Below, in pieces: positions 1-7,499 of a stretch of 64,000 nt of DNA (its first letter is position 1; each line of letters begins with the position of its first letter). The stretch is from Hyphomicrobiales bacterium (lineage in GTDB: Bacteria > Pseudomonadota > Alphaproteobacteria > Rhizobiales > Rhizobiaceae), in assembly GCA_900474095.1 (NCBI GenBank), contig UCOA01000015.1, forward strand, positions 1 to 64,000. The letters run 5' to 3'. The notes below the pieces were generated by a model that ran no database searches, was not told the origin of the DNA, and saw only the letters and a list, made by a program, of their open reading frames with translations. A program made the translations under genes and the position numbers.

Positions 1-992
1 TTAGCCAGTGTCGGGTCGATGTAGCGGCAAACTTCAGCCTCCACGATCCGGCGGAGCTCGCCGGGGTATAAAGCTTCAAGCGCATCCAGCTCAGTGCCGC
101 CTTCACCGAACCGCTGCTCGAATTTAGCCCCGCGCCGTTCGGTCTCTTTCAGCGGCGTTCGCGGCAGGCGGTATTGACCGCATTGCTCCTGCGTAAGGGC
201 AACCGGCTGCAAGCTGACGTCGAGGTCTAGCCCTGCGTCACGAAGCCAGAATTCGATCTTGCGGGCCAGTGTGACAGGCATGGATCGGCCGCCGGGATCG
301 AAATCGCTGATATAAACAATACGCAACGGCCGTGTCTGGCCCTGGTTGGCATCGATTGCACGCTCGACGGCCTGCCGGGCAAAGGTTTCCGAGGTCTCAC
401 CGGCACCGGCGACCAGATTGACGCCGAGCCGCTGCGCGAGCGGAACCAAAATGTCGTTCTGTGTGCTCTTCTCGATCCAGATCTCAACGAGGAATTCCTG
501 CGGCGCGTGGAAATGTAGTTGATACGTTGGAAGATCGGCCTGGTGCCACATTGCGCCAAACTCGGGGGACGTTTCGACCACCTCGACCTCAGGCCTGAGG
601 CGCGCACCGATTTTTTCGACTGTCGCGTTGATGATCGGATCGTCGTTGCGTCGGTCGACCAGCGCGCCATCGGGAATGAGCTTGAGATACCGCGCGGCCA
701 AGCTGGCGATGCAGATGAACTGCCAATCGCTGTTGGTATTCGCGTAGGGCCTGCCGTCTGGCTTGATCACAGGCGGGTCTTGGGAGACGAGCAAGTAGTG
801 GACGCGGCGAATATGCAAGCCTGATCGCAACCCGAAGCGCTGCCAAAGTTCGGCAAACCATTCAGCCGCCGCCGCACGAAAAGGGATGCGAGCGTAGAAC
901 GGGTCTGTATTGGGAGTTAACGCAATCAGGTCTTTCTGCCTGCATCCGATCTCTGCCGACAGGGTCTTGATGGCTTCGTAATCGATCCTCAT
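1..992 (-). CDS. TOPRIM-domain protein of an integrative element (3' end outside window)
   Basis: The reverse strand is open from an ATG at 992 to the window edge (330 codons, no stop), so the gene is partial at its C-terminus. Around residues 165-235 it shows the topology of a Spo11/topoisomerase VI A-type TOPRIM fold: a strand ending in an acidic residue (EIWIEKST), then a strand with the DxDxxG metal-binding signature (SDFDPGGRSM). The N-terminal 150 residues contain no motif I recognise. TOPRIM domains bind Mg2+ for phosphoryl transfer on DNA or RNA; the exact role here is unknown. The start overlaps the stop of the ParB-like gene by 4 bases (ATGA), so the two are probably translationally coupled. 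It could act in replication, resolution or nuclease defence of the element. Confidence 0.7.
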   Translation of the reverse strand, partial: MRIDYEAIKTLSAEIGCRQKDLIALTPNTDPFYARIPFRAAAAEWFAELWQRFGLRSGLHIRRVHYLLVSQDPPVIKPDGRPYANTNSDWQFICIASLAARYLKLIPDGALVDRRNDDPIINATVEKIGARLRPEVEVVETSPEFGAMWHQADLPTYQLHFHAPQEFLVEIWIEKSTQNDILVPLAQRLGVNLVAGAGETSETFARQAVERAIDANQGQTRPLRIVYISDFDPGGRSMPVTLARKIEFWLRDAGLDLDVSLQPVALTQEQCGQYRLPRTPLKETERRGAKFEQRFGEGGTELDALEALYPGELRRIVEAEVCRYIDPTLA

Positions 993-1609
993 TCGACCAC
1001 CTCCACCCCCCGGCGGCGGCACTCGGCGATCAGGGCTTGGGTCGAGACCGTCGCGAGCAGCTTCTCGGTCATCGAGCCGGAAGTTTCAGCGGTAGTGGGG
1101 ATTTCCCCACTATTGGAATTTTTACCACTGGCATCGGTGGGGATTTCCCCACTTTCCCCACCCGTCAGATCGCGGCGGAACCGCGCCACGGTCTTGTGAT
1201 CAACCTTCGCCAGCTCAGCGATCTTGCGATCAGACATGCGTGACCATTCAGGATCGCGCAGCAGCGTCTCGACCGAATTGCGCTTGTCGGCCTGGGTTCG
1301 GCGGATACCGTGTTCGGCGTTTGCACCTACCGCGAAAAGGATCGCATCGCGCTGATTGCCTTGCCGTATGTCCGCGCCAATCGTCTCGCGACCGACGCGA
1401 CGGGCGGCCTCTATCCTGTGGAATCCGTCACCGGGCCAATAGCCCCCGTTATCGTCATGGAAGATGATGACCGGAGGGAAGGCGGCACCAGCAACCATAG
1501 CCTCCGCGTATTCGGCCACGGTGCCGGGATCGATGCCGACGACTCGCATTTGGGCGCTGCCGTCAGCCATGATCGCCCCAATTTGGATTTCACGAATTTC
1601 AGGGGTCAT
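989..1609 (-). CDS. ParB-like N-terminal domain protein
   Basis: This 206-residue protein has the ParB/sulfiredoxin-type domain in its first 110 residues. It contains a strand-loop pattern ending in GDGFHRIEAARRVG, corresponding to the GxxRxxA box of ParB-like nucleases/CTPases, followed by a helix-turn-helix-like segment (MSDRKIAELAKVDHKTVARFR) around residues 125-145. A low-complexity stretch with repeated GEIPT motifs follows. Such small ParB-like proteins are frequent on plasmids and integrated elements; here it overlaps its upstream and downstream neighbours by 4 bases each (ATGA), forming one operon with the TOPRIM gene. No ParA partner is visible, so a classical partition system is not supported. 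Confidence 0.75.
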   Translation of the reverse strand: MTPEIREIQIGAIMADGSAQMRVVGIDPGTVAEYAEAMVAGAAFPPVIIFHDDNGGYWPGDGFHRIEAARRVGRETIGADIRQGNQRDAILFAVGANAEHGIRRTQADKRNSVETLLRDPEWSRMSDRKIAELAKVDHKTVARFRRDLTGGESGEIPTDASGKNSNSGEIPTTAETSGSMTEKLLATVSTQALIAECRRRGVEVVE

Positions 1610-1857
1610 CGCCCACCTCCAGCCGCGACTATTTCGGCAGCGCCGGGGAGCCTGGGTCGATCACAGCCTGACGGAAGGCGGGCGAAGTCGCGAAGGACGG
1701 CGTTTACCGACTCGCCCCGCTCGACGGCCAGCAGCGCTTCCAAAACCGGCCTCGGACCGCAATTGGAGAGGCGACGGGCAAGATCGAGCCGTTGCTGATC
1801 CGCAAGATGTTGTGGCCGGCGGCTGCGGATTGCCGATATGTCGGGGTTGTGCTTCAT
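1606..1857 (-). CDS. Small hypothetical protein of the element operon
   Basis: This 83-residue basic protein is not recognised. The ATG at 1857 is preceded by an AAGGAG ribosome-binding site, which is better than the TTG two codons upstream. Its stop overlaps the start of the ParB-like gene (ATGA at 1606-1609), so it is the first cistron of a three-gene coupled operon. It is arginine-rich with helical segments (for example RLDLARRLSNCGPRPVLEALLA cut into two helices) but shows no clear motif. The 127 bases upstream (1858-1984) hold no gene that I can support. Confidence 0.55.
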   Translation of the reverse strand: MKHNPDISAIRSRRPQHLADQQRLDLARRLSNCGPRPVLEALLAVERGESVNAVLRDFARLPSGCDRPRLPGAAEIVAAGGGR

Positions 1858-1984
1858 CAGCAATCTCCTTGCGGAAATCGCCGGATTTGAACGCGCTTGG
1901 CACCTGTGTTAGGTTCTCAGCCCTCGCCCCCGAGAAAATCCTGACTGACCTGGAGGCCGTCGCGCGCGCAATCGCGGCGGCTCT

Positions 1985-2236
1985 CTATGCGTCTAACTCA
2001 GCGACAGCCGGCACCTTGGTGGCCGGCAATCTATTGGCGTCACGCAGATTGTGATGAAGTCCGAGCCGTTCTGCGATTGGCGCAACCAGCGCCAATCGCT
2101 TGCGGCCCATGCTGACTGTTGGGATGTCGCCACGCTTGGCCGCCTCATAGCTGCCGTTGCGGGACAGGCCAAAGAAGATACTGCCTGCATCGGGGACGGG
2201 AATCGTCGGGCGGGAAAGTGCTTCGTCGAGGGTCAT
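1985..2236 (-). CDS. AlpA/excisionase-like small helix-turn-helix protein
   Basis: This 83-residue protein has the pattern of the MerR-like winged-helix excisionase/AlpA family: a helix entering SRNGSYEAAKRGDIPTVSMG, in which a Ser-Tyr-x-Ala-x-x-x-Gly-x-Ile-Pro core is followed by a strand carrying a basic residue. Such proteins act as directionality factors or activators for integrases of small elements. It is transcribed divergently from the ribbon-helix-helix gene, and the space between the two holds a cluster of TATGC repeats. The start at 2236 has a GGGATAG ribosome-binding site. Whether it is a regulator or an excisionase cannot be decided from sequence alone. Confidence 0.65.
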   Translation of the reverse strand: MTLDEALSRPTIPVPDAGSIFFGLSRNGSYEAAKRGDIPTVSMGRKRLALVAPIAERLGLHHNLRDANRLPATKVPAVAELDA

Positions 2237-2251
2237 CTTCTATCCCTTCTA

Positions 2252-2325
2252 TATGCGGTTTATGCGCCATATGCACATATAGCATAGGACAAACACGGAT
2301 TGCCGACAACAACAATATGTGCATA
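2252..2325. promoter_or_regulatory. TATGC repeat cluster in divergent promoter region
   Basis: TATGC occurs at 2252-2256, 2261-2265 and 2270-2274, exactly 9 bases apart. Its complement GCATA occurs at 2282-2286 and 2321-2325. The third copy is part of TATGCACATAT (2270-2280), whose exact reverse complement ATATGTGCATA lies at 2315-2325. The array sits between the divergent AlpA-like and ribbon-helix-helix genes. It looks like an operator for one of them, or arm sites for integrase and excisionase. Confidence 0.5.
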
Positions 2326-2358
2326 AGGTGCATGGAGGGACAGAAAGGGGCAAAGTAG

Positions 2359-2853
2359 ATGACGACAGATAAAGCCGCCCAATCTAAGAAGACCGAGCGC
2401 CTGCATATGCTGATTTCACCCGGCGAACTCGAAGCGATTGACACCTGGCGTTTCGACAACCGGGTAGGAACCCGAGCAGATGCCGTGAGGCGGTTAACCC
2501 AACTGGCCTTGCGGGTCGATGCGCCGGTCGACGGCATCTATCACCAGCTGCGAGAGGCGTATGTGGAGCTTCTCAGCCGCACCGACGCGATTACATCTGA
2601 TCCACTCGATCATGATCTGACGTTAAAAGCTGCGCTTCACGCTCTCGGCGATCTTACCAAGGCGCTTACGCCGCTCATGGTTGAGGTGACCTCACTGACG
2701 GAGCAGGTGCACCGCCTGCGGGCCGACGGCAAGGTGACCGACAAGACCAAGGAAGCCGATGAAATCCGGAAAGAGGCGGAAGAGAGGGCCAAGAAGGTGC
2801 GCGTCATGCTCCAGGCCCTTGAGGAAGGACCGTTTAGCGAGGACGACGAATGA
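2359..2853 (+). CDS. Ribbon-helix-helix-like DNA-binding protein with C-terminal coiled coil
   Basis: This 164-residue protein begins with a segment resembling the ribbon-helix-helix fold of MobC/CopG-type proteins: a strand (ERLHMLISPGEL), a helix (EAIDTWRFDNR) and a second helix (RADAVRRLTQLAL) at residues 13-51. The C-terminal half is very charged and helical (residues 90-155, Lys/Glu-rich heptads), likely a coiled coil for oligomerisation. It is divergent from the AlpA-like gene, shares its repeat-bearing promoter region, and lies 28 bases before the integrase. It may be the repressor of the element or a mobilisation accessory protein; no relaxase is visible in the window. Confidence 0.6.
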   Translation: MTTDKAAQSKKTERLHMLISPGELEAIDTWRFDNRVGTRADAVRRLTQLALRVDAPVDGIYHQLREAYVELLSRTDAITSDPLDHDLTLKAALHALGDLTKALTPLMVEVTSLTEQVHRLRADGKVTDKTKEADEIRKEAEERAKKVRVMLQALEEGPFSEDDE

Positions 2854-2881
2854 AGTGCAACCGAGACAGGAGGACTGATCA

Positions 2882-4123
2882 ATGTCGATACGCAAGCGCC
2901 CCTGGACGACACCGAAGGGCGAGGAGAAATCTGCCTGGGTCGTCGATTATTTCGATGTAAAGGGCGTGCGGCGCCAGAAGACATTCACGCGGAAGCGAGA
3001 GGCGGAAGACTTTGCCAGCAAGACCCACATGGAGATTAAGGAGGGCACCCACGTCGCCGACCGCGACAGCATTTCCGTGAAGAAAGCCGGAGAGCTGTGG
3101 ATCGCAACCGGCGAAGGGGAAGGGCTTGAGCGGAGCACCATTGAGCAGCGGAGGCAGCACCTGAAGCTGCATATCGAGACCTTCATCGGCGACACGCTGA
3201 TTTCCAAGCTGACGGTGCCGGCGATACGGGAGTTTGAGGATAAACTCAGAGCGGAAGGCCGCTCCGCCGCGATGATCAAGAAGGTGCTTATCTCCCTCGG
3301 CGGCATCCTGGCGGATGCGATGGAGCGCGGGCTCGCAACGCGGAACCCGGTTAGGGATATGCGCCAGAAGCGCAATGGGAAAGAGCAGCGGACAGAGAAG
3401 CGCCACAAGGGCAAGCTCAAGGTCGGAGTGCACATTCCGACGCCGGCCGAAGTCCGGGCGATTATCGGCGTTCTGGACGGTGGTCACTGGCGTCGCCCAC
3501 TGCTGATAACGGTGATCTTCACCGGTATGCGAGCCTCAGAGTTGCGCGGTCTGCGCTGGCAGGACATTGATTTGGAGGGGCATTCGATTAGCGTAACCCA
3601 GCGCGCTGATCGGTTCGGTCAAGTGGGCCCTCCCAAGTCGGAAGCGGGTGAACGTGTGATTCCTATTCCTCCCATCGTGATCAACACGCTGAAGGAGTGG
3701 CGCCTTGTTTGCCCACGCCGTGATACCGAAAAGGTGGACGCGGCCGGTAATCCTGTGCGCGAACTTCACTATGTCTTCCCAAATAGACGGGGCAATATTC
3801 AAACCCGCCTCAACATCATCAACCAGGGCTTAATCCCGCCCCAACTCAAAGCCGGGGTTTCAGTCCCGACTGAGGAGGTGGAGAAAGACGGCAACCCGAT
3901 CATGCGGGCGAAATATCCGGGCCTTCACGCGCTGCGACACTTCTTTGCGTCGTGGTGCATCAACCGGAAGGTTGACGGGGGCCTGGAGCTGCCGCCCAAA
4001 TCGGTGCAGGATCGGTTGGGGCACGCATCCATTTCAGTAACGCATGATGTCTATGGACATTTATTCCCACGCGGCGATGATGTCGATGAACTGGCCGCTG
4101 CGGAGCGATTCCTTCTGAACTAA
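2882..4123 (+). CDS. Tyrosine recombinase (integrase)
   Basis: This 413-residue protein has the domain order of phage-type tyrosine integrases: an N-terminal arm-binding-like region (residues 1-65), a core-binding SAM-like domain (about 65-170) and a C-terminal catalytic domain. The catalytic arginine is in TGMRASELRGLRW, the HxxR box is HALRHFF, and the LGHAS...Y motif with the nucleophilic tyrosine is near the C-terminus (THDVYGHLF). An AGGAGG ribosome-binding site precedes the ATG. It is the last gene before the chromosomal potG gene, as expected for an integrase next to its attachment site. All catalytic boxes are present, so the enzyme is probably functional. Confidence 0.93.
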   Translation: MSIRKRPWTTPKGEEKSAWVVDYFDVKGVRRQKTFTRKREAEDFASKTHMEIKEGTHVADRDSISVKKAGELWIATGEGEGLERSTIEQRRQHLKLHIETFIGDTLISKLTVPAIREFEDKLRAEGRSAAMIKKVLISLGGILADAMERGLATRNPVRDMRQKRNGKEQRTEKRHKGKLKVGVHIPTPAEVRAIIGVLDGGHWRRPLLITVIFTGMRASELRGLRWQDIDLEGHSISVTQRADRFGQVGPPKSEAGERVIPIPPIVINTLKEWRLVCPRRDTEKVDAAGNPVRELHYVFPNRRGNIQTRLNIINQGLIPPQLKAGVSVPTEEVEKDGNPIMRAKYPGLHALRHFFASWCINRKVDGGLELPPKSVQDRLGHASISVTHDVYGHLFPRGDDVDELAAAERFLLN

Positions 4124-4196
4124 TGACATGCTTGCGACAATGCTGCGACATAACTGCGACATAAGGTAAAAAAAGTGAATAAAAACAAAGGGTGAT

Positions 4197-4215
4197 CCCG
4201 GATAACAAATCCGGG
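4197..4215. promoter_or_regulatory. Perfect 7-bp inverted repeat between integrase and potG
   Basis: CCCGGAT (4197-4203) and ATCCGGG (4209-4215) form a perfect stem with a 5-base loop in the 156-base space between the integrase stop and potG. It may be the integrase core attachment site, a weak hairpin terminator for the integrase gene, or a leftover of the potF-potG intergenic hairpin. The rest of the spacer is A-rich before the hairpin and has no other recognisable feature. Confidence 0.35.
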
Positions 4216-4279
4216 CAATTTTCATATGGGGGCACGGACCAGACATGGCCGCGCTGCTTTGCATGTCATTCGGGGATAG

Positions 4280-5425
4280 ATGATGAAGTCACTTGGCAGT
4301 ATCCGGCGTTCCTTTGCCCCTTGGGCCGATCCTGCCTCCGTACCGTTCATTGCCGTCAGGAACGTCACCAAGAAATTCGGTAATTTTGTCGCCGTCGACA
4401 ATCTATCGCTCGATATCTATCCCCGCGAGTTCTTCGCGCTGCTTGGCGCGTCCGGCTGCGGCAAGTCCACGCTGTTGCGGATGCTGGCGGGTTTCGAGCA
4501 GCCGACATCCGGCGAAATCGTGCTCGATGGCCAGAGCCTTGCCGGTATTCCGCCCTATCGGCGGCCGGTGAACATGATGTTCCAGTCCTATGCCCTGTTT
4601 CCCCATATGACGGTCGAGAACAACATCGCCTTCGGCTTGAAGCAGGACGGCATGCCGAAGCCGCAGATCGCCGAGCGCGTCGACCAGATGCTGAAGCTCG
4701 TCAAGCTCGACAAGTTCGCCAAGCGCAAACCGCATCAACTGTCGGGTGGCCAGCGCCAGCGCGTGGCGCTCGCCCGGTCGCTCGCCAAACGGCCGAAGGT
4801 GTTGTTGCTCGACGAGCCGCTGGGCGCGCTCGACAAGAAGCTGCGCGAAGAAACCCAATTCGAACTGATGGACCTGCAGCAGCAGCTCGGCCTGACCTTC
4901 GTCGTCGTCACCCACGACCAGGAAGAGGCGATGACCATGGCCGACCGCATCGCGGTCATGGCGCATGGCAAGGTGATCCAGGTGGCAACGCCGCCGGAAA
5001 TCTATGAGGCGCCGAACTCGCGCTTCGTTGCCGACTTCATCGGCGACGTGAACATTTTTGACGGCACGGTCTCCGCTGCCGGCCCAGGCGCGGTCGAGAT
5101 TGCGACGGAAGCGGGCTTCAAGGTGCGCCTCGCATCCGCCGAGGCGCCTGCCGTCGGCACGAAAGCCGGGCTTGCCGTTCGCCCGGAGAAAATCCGCGTC
5201 AGCCGCGATAAGCCGTCCTGCGCGCCACTCAATGCGGCCGAAGGGGAAATCTGGGACATCGGCTATCTCGGCGACATGACGATTTTCCATGTTCGCCTGA
5301 AGGACGGCAAGGTGATCAAGGCGTCATCGCTAAATGCGGTGCGCGCGGTTGAGGATCCGCTTGGCTATGACCAGCAGGTCTGGATTTCCTTCGATGAAAA
5401 TGCCGGCGTCGTGCTGAAGGATTGA
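4280..5425 (+). CDS. potG: Putrescine/spermidine ABC transporter ATP-binding protein
   Basis: This 381-residue protein is a PotG/PotA-type ATPase. It has Walker A GASGCGKST (about residues 56-64), Q-loop at MMFQSYALFPH, signature LSGGQRQRVA, Walker B LLLDEP, switch histidine THDQEEA, and a C-terminal TOBE/OB region from about residue 285. It would energise polyamine import together with PotH and PotI, which follow within a few bases. A second ATG three bases downstream is an equally possible start. The periplasmic binding protein PotF, normally first in this operon, is missing here, and the integrative element occupies the place where it should be. PotG may therefore be separated from its native promoter. 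Confidence 0.9.
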   Translation: MMKSLGSIRRSFAPWADPASVPFIAVRNVTKKFGNFVAVDNLSLDIYPREFFALLGASGCGKSTLLRMLAGFEQPTSGEIVLDGQSLAGIPPYRRPVNMMFQSYALFPHMTVENNIAFGLKQDGMPKPQIAERVDQMLKLVKLDKFAKRKPHQLSGGQRQRVALARSLAKRPKVLLLDEPLGALDKKLREETQFELMDLQQQLGLTFVVVTHDQEEAMTMADRIAVMAHGKVIQVATPPEIYEAPNSRFVADFIGDVNIFDGTVSAAGPGAVEIATEAGFKVRLASAEAPAVGTKAGLAVRPEKIRVSRDKPSCAPLNAAEGEIWDIGYLGDMTIFHVRLKDGKVIKASSLNAVRAVEDPLGYDQQVWISFDENAGVVLKD

Positions 5426-5428
5426 GCC

Positions 5429-6340
5429 ATGTCAAAATTCGGATCGGCAATCTTCAACCGGCTGGTGATCATCATCCCCTATGTCTGGCTGACGGTCTTT
5501 TTCCTGGCACCCTTCTTCATCGTACTCAGAATATCGCTGTCGGAAACCGCCATCGCGATGCCGCCTTATCTGCCCGTCTTCAATTTGGCGGATGGCATCT
5601 CGGGCATCGTCGAGAAGATCGGCCAGCTGTCGACCGCGAACTACGAGTTTCTGGCGAGCGATGCGCTCTACACCAATGCCTATCTTTCCAGTTTGCGGAT
5701 TGCCGTCGTCTCGACCATCGTGACACTGATGATCGCCTATCCCATCGCCTATAGCATGGCAAAGGCGCCGACCTCGATCCGTCCGACGCTGCTGATGCTG
5801 GTCATCCTGCCGTTCTGGACGAGCTTCCTGATCCGTGTATACGCCTGGATCGCGATTCTGAAGCCGGAAGGCCTCCTGAATCAGTTTCTGCTGACGCTCG
5901 GTGTCATCGACGAGCCGCTGATCATTCTCAACACCAATTGGGCGATCTACATCGGTATCGTTTATTCCTACCTGCCGTTCATGGTGCTGCCAATCTACTC
6001 GTCGTTGGAAAAGATGGATCACAGCCTGACGGAGGCAGCTCAGGATCTCGGCTGCACGCCTATCTGCGCCTTTTGGCGGGTGACGTTTCCGCTATCCTTG
6101 CCCGGCGTGATCGCCGGCTGCATGCTCGTCTTCATCCCGGCAGTCGGTGAATTCGTCATCCCGGATCTGCTTGGCGGTTCCGAGACGTTGATGATCGGCA
6201 AGACATTGTGGAACGAGTTCAACTCCAATCGTGACTGGCCGATCTCTGCGGCGGTGGCGACGATACTGCTGCTCATTCTGGTGGTGCCGATCATGTTCTT
6301 CCAGCACGCGCAGGCCAAGGCCGACGGCGAGGGGAAGTAG
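5429..6340 (+). CDS. potH: Putrescine ABC transporter permease
   Basis: This 303-residue inner-membrane permease has about six transmembrane helices and the cytoplasmic EAA loop (EAAQDLGCTPICAFW, followed by the PLSLPG turn), which docks on PotG. The ATG at 5429 lies three bases after the potG stop with an AAGG motif upstream. The N-terminal segment begins with a basic stretch followed by a long first helix, as in the PotH/PotB family. It pairs with PotI, the next gene, to form the heterodimeric channel. Confidence in polyamine specificity comes from the whole gene set rather than from this protein alone. Confidence 0.88.
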   Translation: MSKFGSAIFNRLVIIIPYVWLTVFFLAPFFIVLRISLSETAIAMPPYLPVFNLADGISGIVEKIGQLSTANYEFLASDALYTNAYLSSLRIAVVSTIVTLMIAYPIAYSMAKAPTSIRPTLLMLVILPFWTSFLIRVYAWIAILKPEGLLNQFLLTLGVIDEPLIILNTNWAIYIGIVYSYLPFMVLPIYSSLEKMDHSLTEAAQDLGCTPICAFWRVTFPLSLPGVIAGCMLVFIPAVGEFVIPDLLGGSETLMIGKTLWNEFNSNRDWPISAAVATILLLILVVPIMFFQHAQAKADGEGK

Positions 6341-6342
6341 TC

Positions 6343-7158
6343 ATGGTCACATGGTCGCGCTTCAACATCGCCTCGATCGTCTTCGGCTTCGCCTTCCTCT
6401 ATTTGCCGATCGTTCTCCTCGTCATCTTCTCGTTCAACGAATCGAAACTGGTGACCGTCTGGGCCGGGTTCTCGACCAAATGGTATGTCCAGCTTCTTCA
6501 TAATCAGGCGCTGCTCGATGCCGCCTGGGTGACGGTGCGGGTGGGCCTGATTTCGGCAACTGTGGCAACGGTGCTCGGCACGCTGGCGGCTCTTGCCATG
6601 ACGCGCTACACCCGGTTTCGCGGGCGTATGCTGTTTTCCGGGATGATCTACGCGCCGCTCGTCATGCCGGAGGTCATCACCGGCCTTTCGATGCTGCTCT
6701 TGTTCGTCGCCGTTGGCCTCGATCGCGGCTTCTGGACGCTGACGCTGGCGCATATCACCTTCACCATGTGCTTCGTCGCTGTCGTCGTGCAGTCCCGTCT
6801 GCTGAGTTTCGATCGGTCGATCGAGGAGGCCGCGATGGACCTGGGCGCCACGCCGGTCGCCACCTTTCTGCAAGTGACCTTGCCGGTCATCGCGCCGGCA
6901 GTCTTTTCCGGCTGGGTTCTCGCCTTCACGCTATCGCTGGACGATTTGGTGATCTCGAACTTCACCTCCGGCCCGGGGGCTACCACGCTGCCGATGAAGA
7001 TCTACAGTCAGGTGCGGTTGGGTGTGACGCCGGAAATCAACGCAGTCTGCACCATTCTGATCGGCATCGTTGCGATGGGTGTGCTCGTCGCTTCCGTCGT
7101 CTCGCGGCGCCGGGAAATCCAGCGGGTCAAGGACGAGCAGGCGGCGTTTGCCTTGTGA
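6343..7158 (+). CDS. potI: Putrescine ABC transporter permease
   Basis: This 271-residue permease carries the EAA motif (EEAAMDLGATPVATFLQ) followed by PVIAPAVFSGW, and about six membrane helices, matching PotI/PotC. It starts two bases after the potH stop behind a GAGGGG ribosome-binding site, so potG, potH and potI are one transcription unit. Its DD(L)VISNFTSGPG segment near residue 205 is typical of PotC/PotI proteins. It ends 17 bases before the stop of the convergent small membrane-protein gene. Confidence 0.88.
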   Translation: MVTWSRFNIASIVFGFAFLYLPIVLLVIFSFNESKLVTVWAGFSTKWYVQLLHNQALLDAAWVTVRVGLISATVATVLGTLAALAMTRYTRFRGRMLFSGMIYAPLVMPEVITGLSMLLLFVAVGLDRGFWTLTLAHITFTMCFVAVVVQSRLLSFDRSIEEAAMDLGATPVATFLQVTLPVIAPAVFSGWVLAFTLSLDDLVISNFTSGPGATTLPMKIYSQVRLGVTPEINAVCTILIGIVAMGVLVASVVSRRREIQRVKDEQAAFAL

Positions 7159-7174
7159 CCCAAGTGGCTCTGCT

Positions 7175-7435
7175 TCAGTCGCGCTCGCGTTCGCGCGGCG
7201 GCAGAAAGACATAGGTCAACAGCCAGACGGGCAGAACGATCATCGAACCGAGCAGGATATTCGGCAGCGCCCAGTTGGTCAGGCGCAGAAGGTAGATCCA
7301 CAGGATCTCCGGCGTCAGACCCGCTTGCTGCAGGATTTGTCCGGAAGAGATGTTGAAGAGCGAGAGCGCAGCACCCGTCAGGAGCGATGCCAAGGCGATC
7401 TTGGACAGAGCGGCAAGCAAACGCAGCACGGACAC
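7175..7435 (-). CDS. Small two-helix membrane protein (DUF6460-like)
   Basis: This 86-residue protein has two hydrophobic segments (about residues 8-28 and 57-77) with a basic C-terminus (PPRERERD), consistent with an inner-membrane protein. It resembles small rhizobial proteins that I recall as DUF6460, but this is a recollection and not a motif match. It is convergent to potI and sits 64 bases from the end of the AsmA-like gene on the same strand. No function can be assigned. Confidence 0.6.
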   Translation of the reverse strand: MSVLRLLAALSKIALASLLTGAALSLFNISSGQILQQAGLTPEILWIYLLRLTNWALPNILLGSMIVLPVWLLTYVFLPPRERERD

Positions 7436-7499
7436 ATCTCCTGTTGCTGATTCGGCAGCTTATTTTAGAAGGCCCTGTGGCAATGTCGATGTGATGCCA

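Larger units (their letters stand above)
1..4123. mobile_element. Right part of an integrative element inserted upstream of potG
   Basis: The stretch carries a tyrosine integrase at its right end and, to its left, a small set of DNA-binding genes typical of integrated plasmid, phage-satellite or integrative elements: an AlpA-like protein, a ribbon-helix-helix-like protein, a ParB-like protein and a TOPRIM protein. The left end is outside the window. The right end must lie between the integrase stop and the potG start at 4280, because potG onward is ordinary chromosomal sequence. No structural phage, conjugation or relaxase gene is visible in this part. The attachment site itself cannot be read because its partner copy is off the left edge. 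Confidence 0.7.

Noticed and set aside
1081-1155. Repeated GGGGATTTCCCC-like words suggesting a CRISPR or iteron array
   Set aside because: Only two to three imperfect copies occur, and they encode the repeated GEIPT segment of the ParB-like protein, so they are coding repeats.
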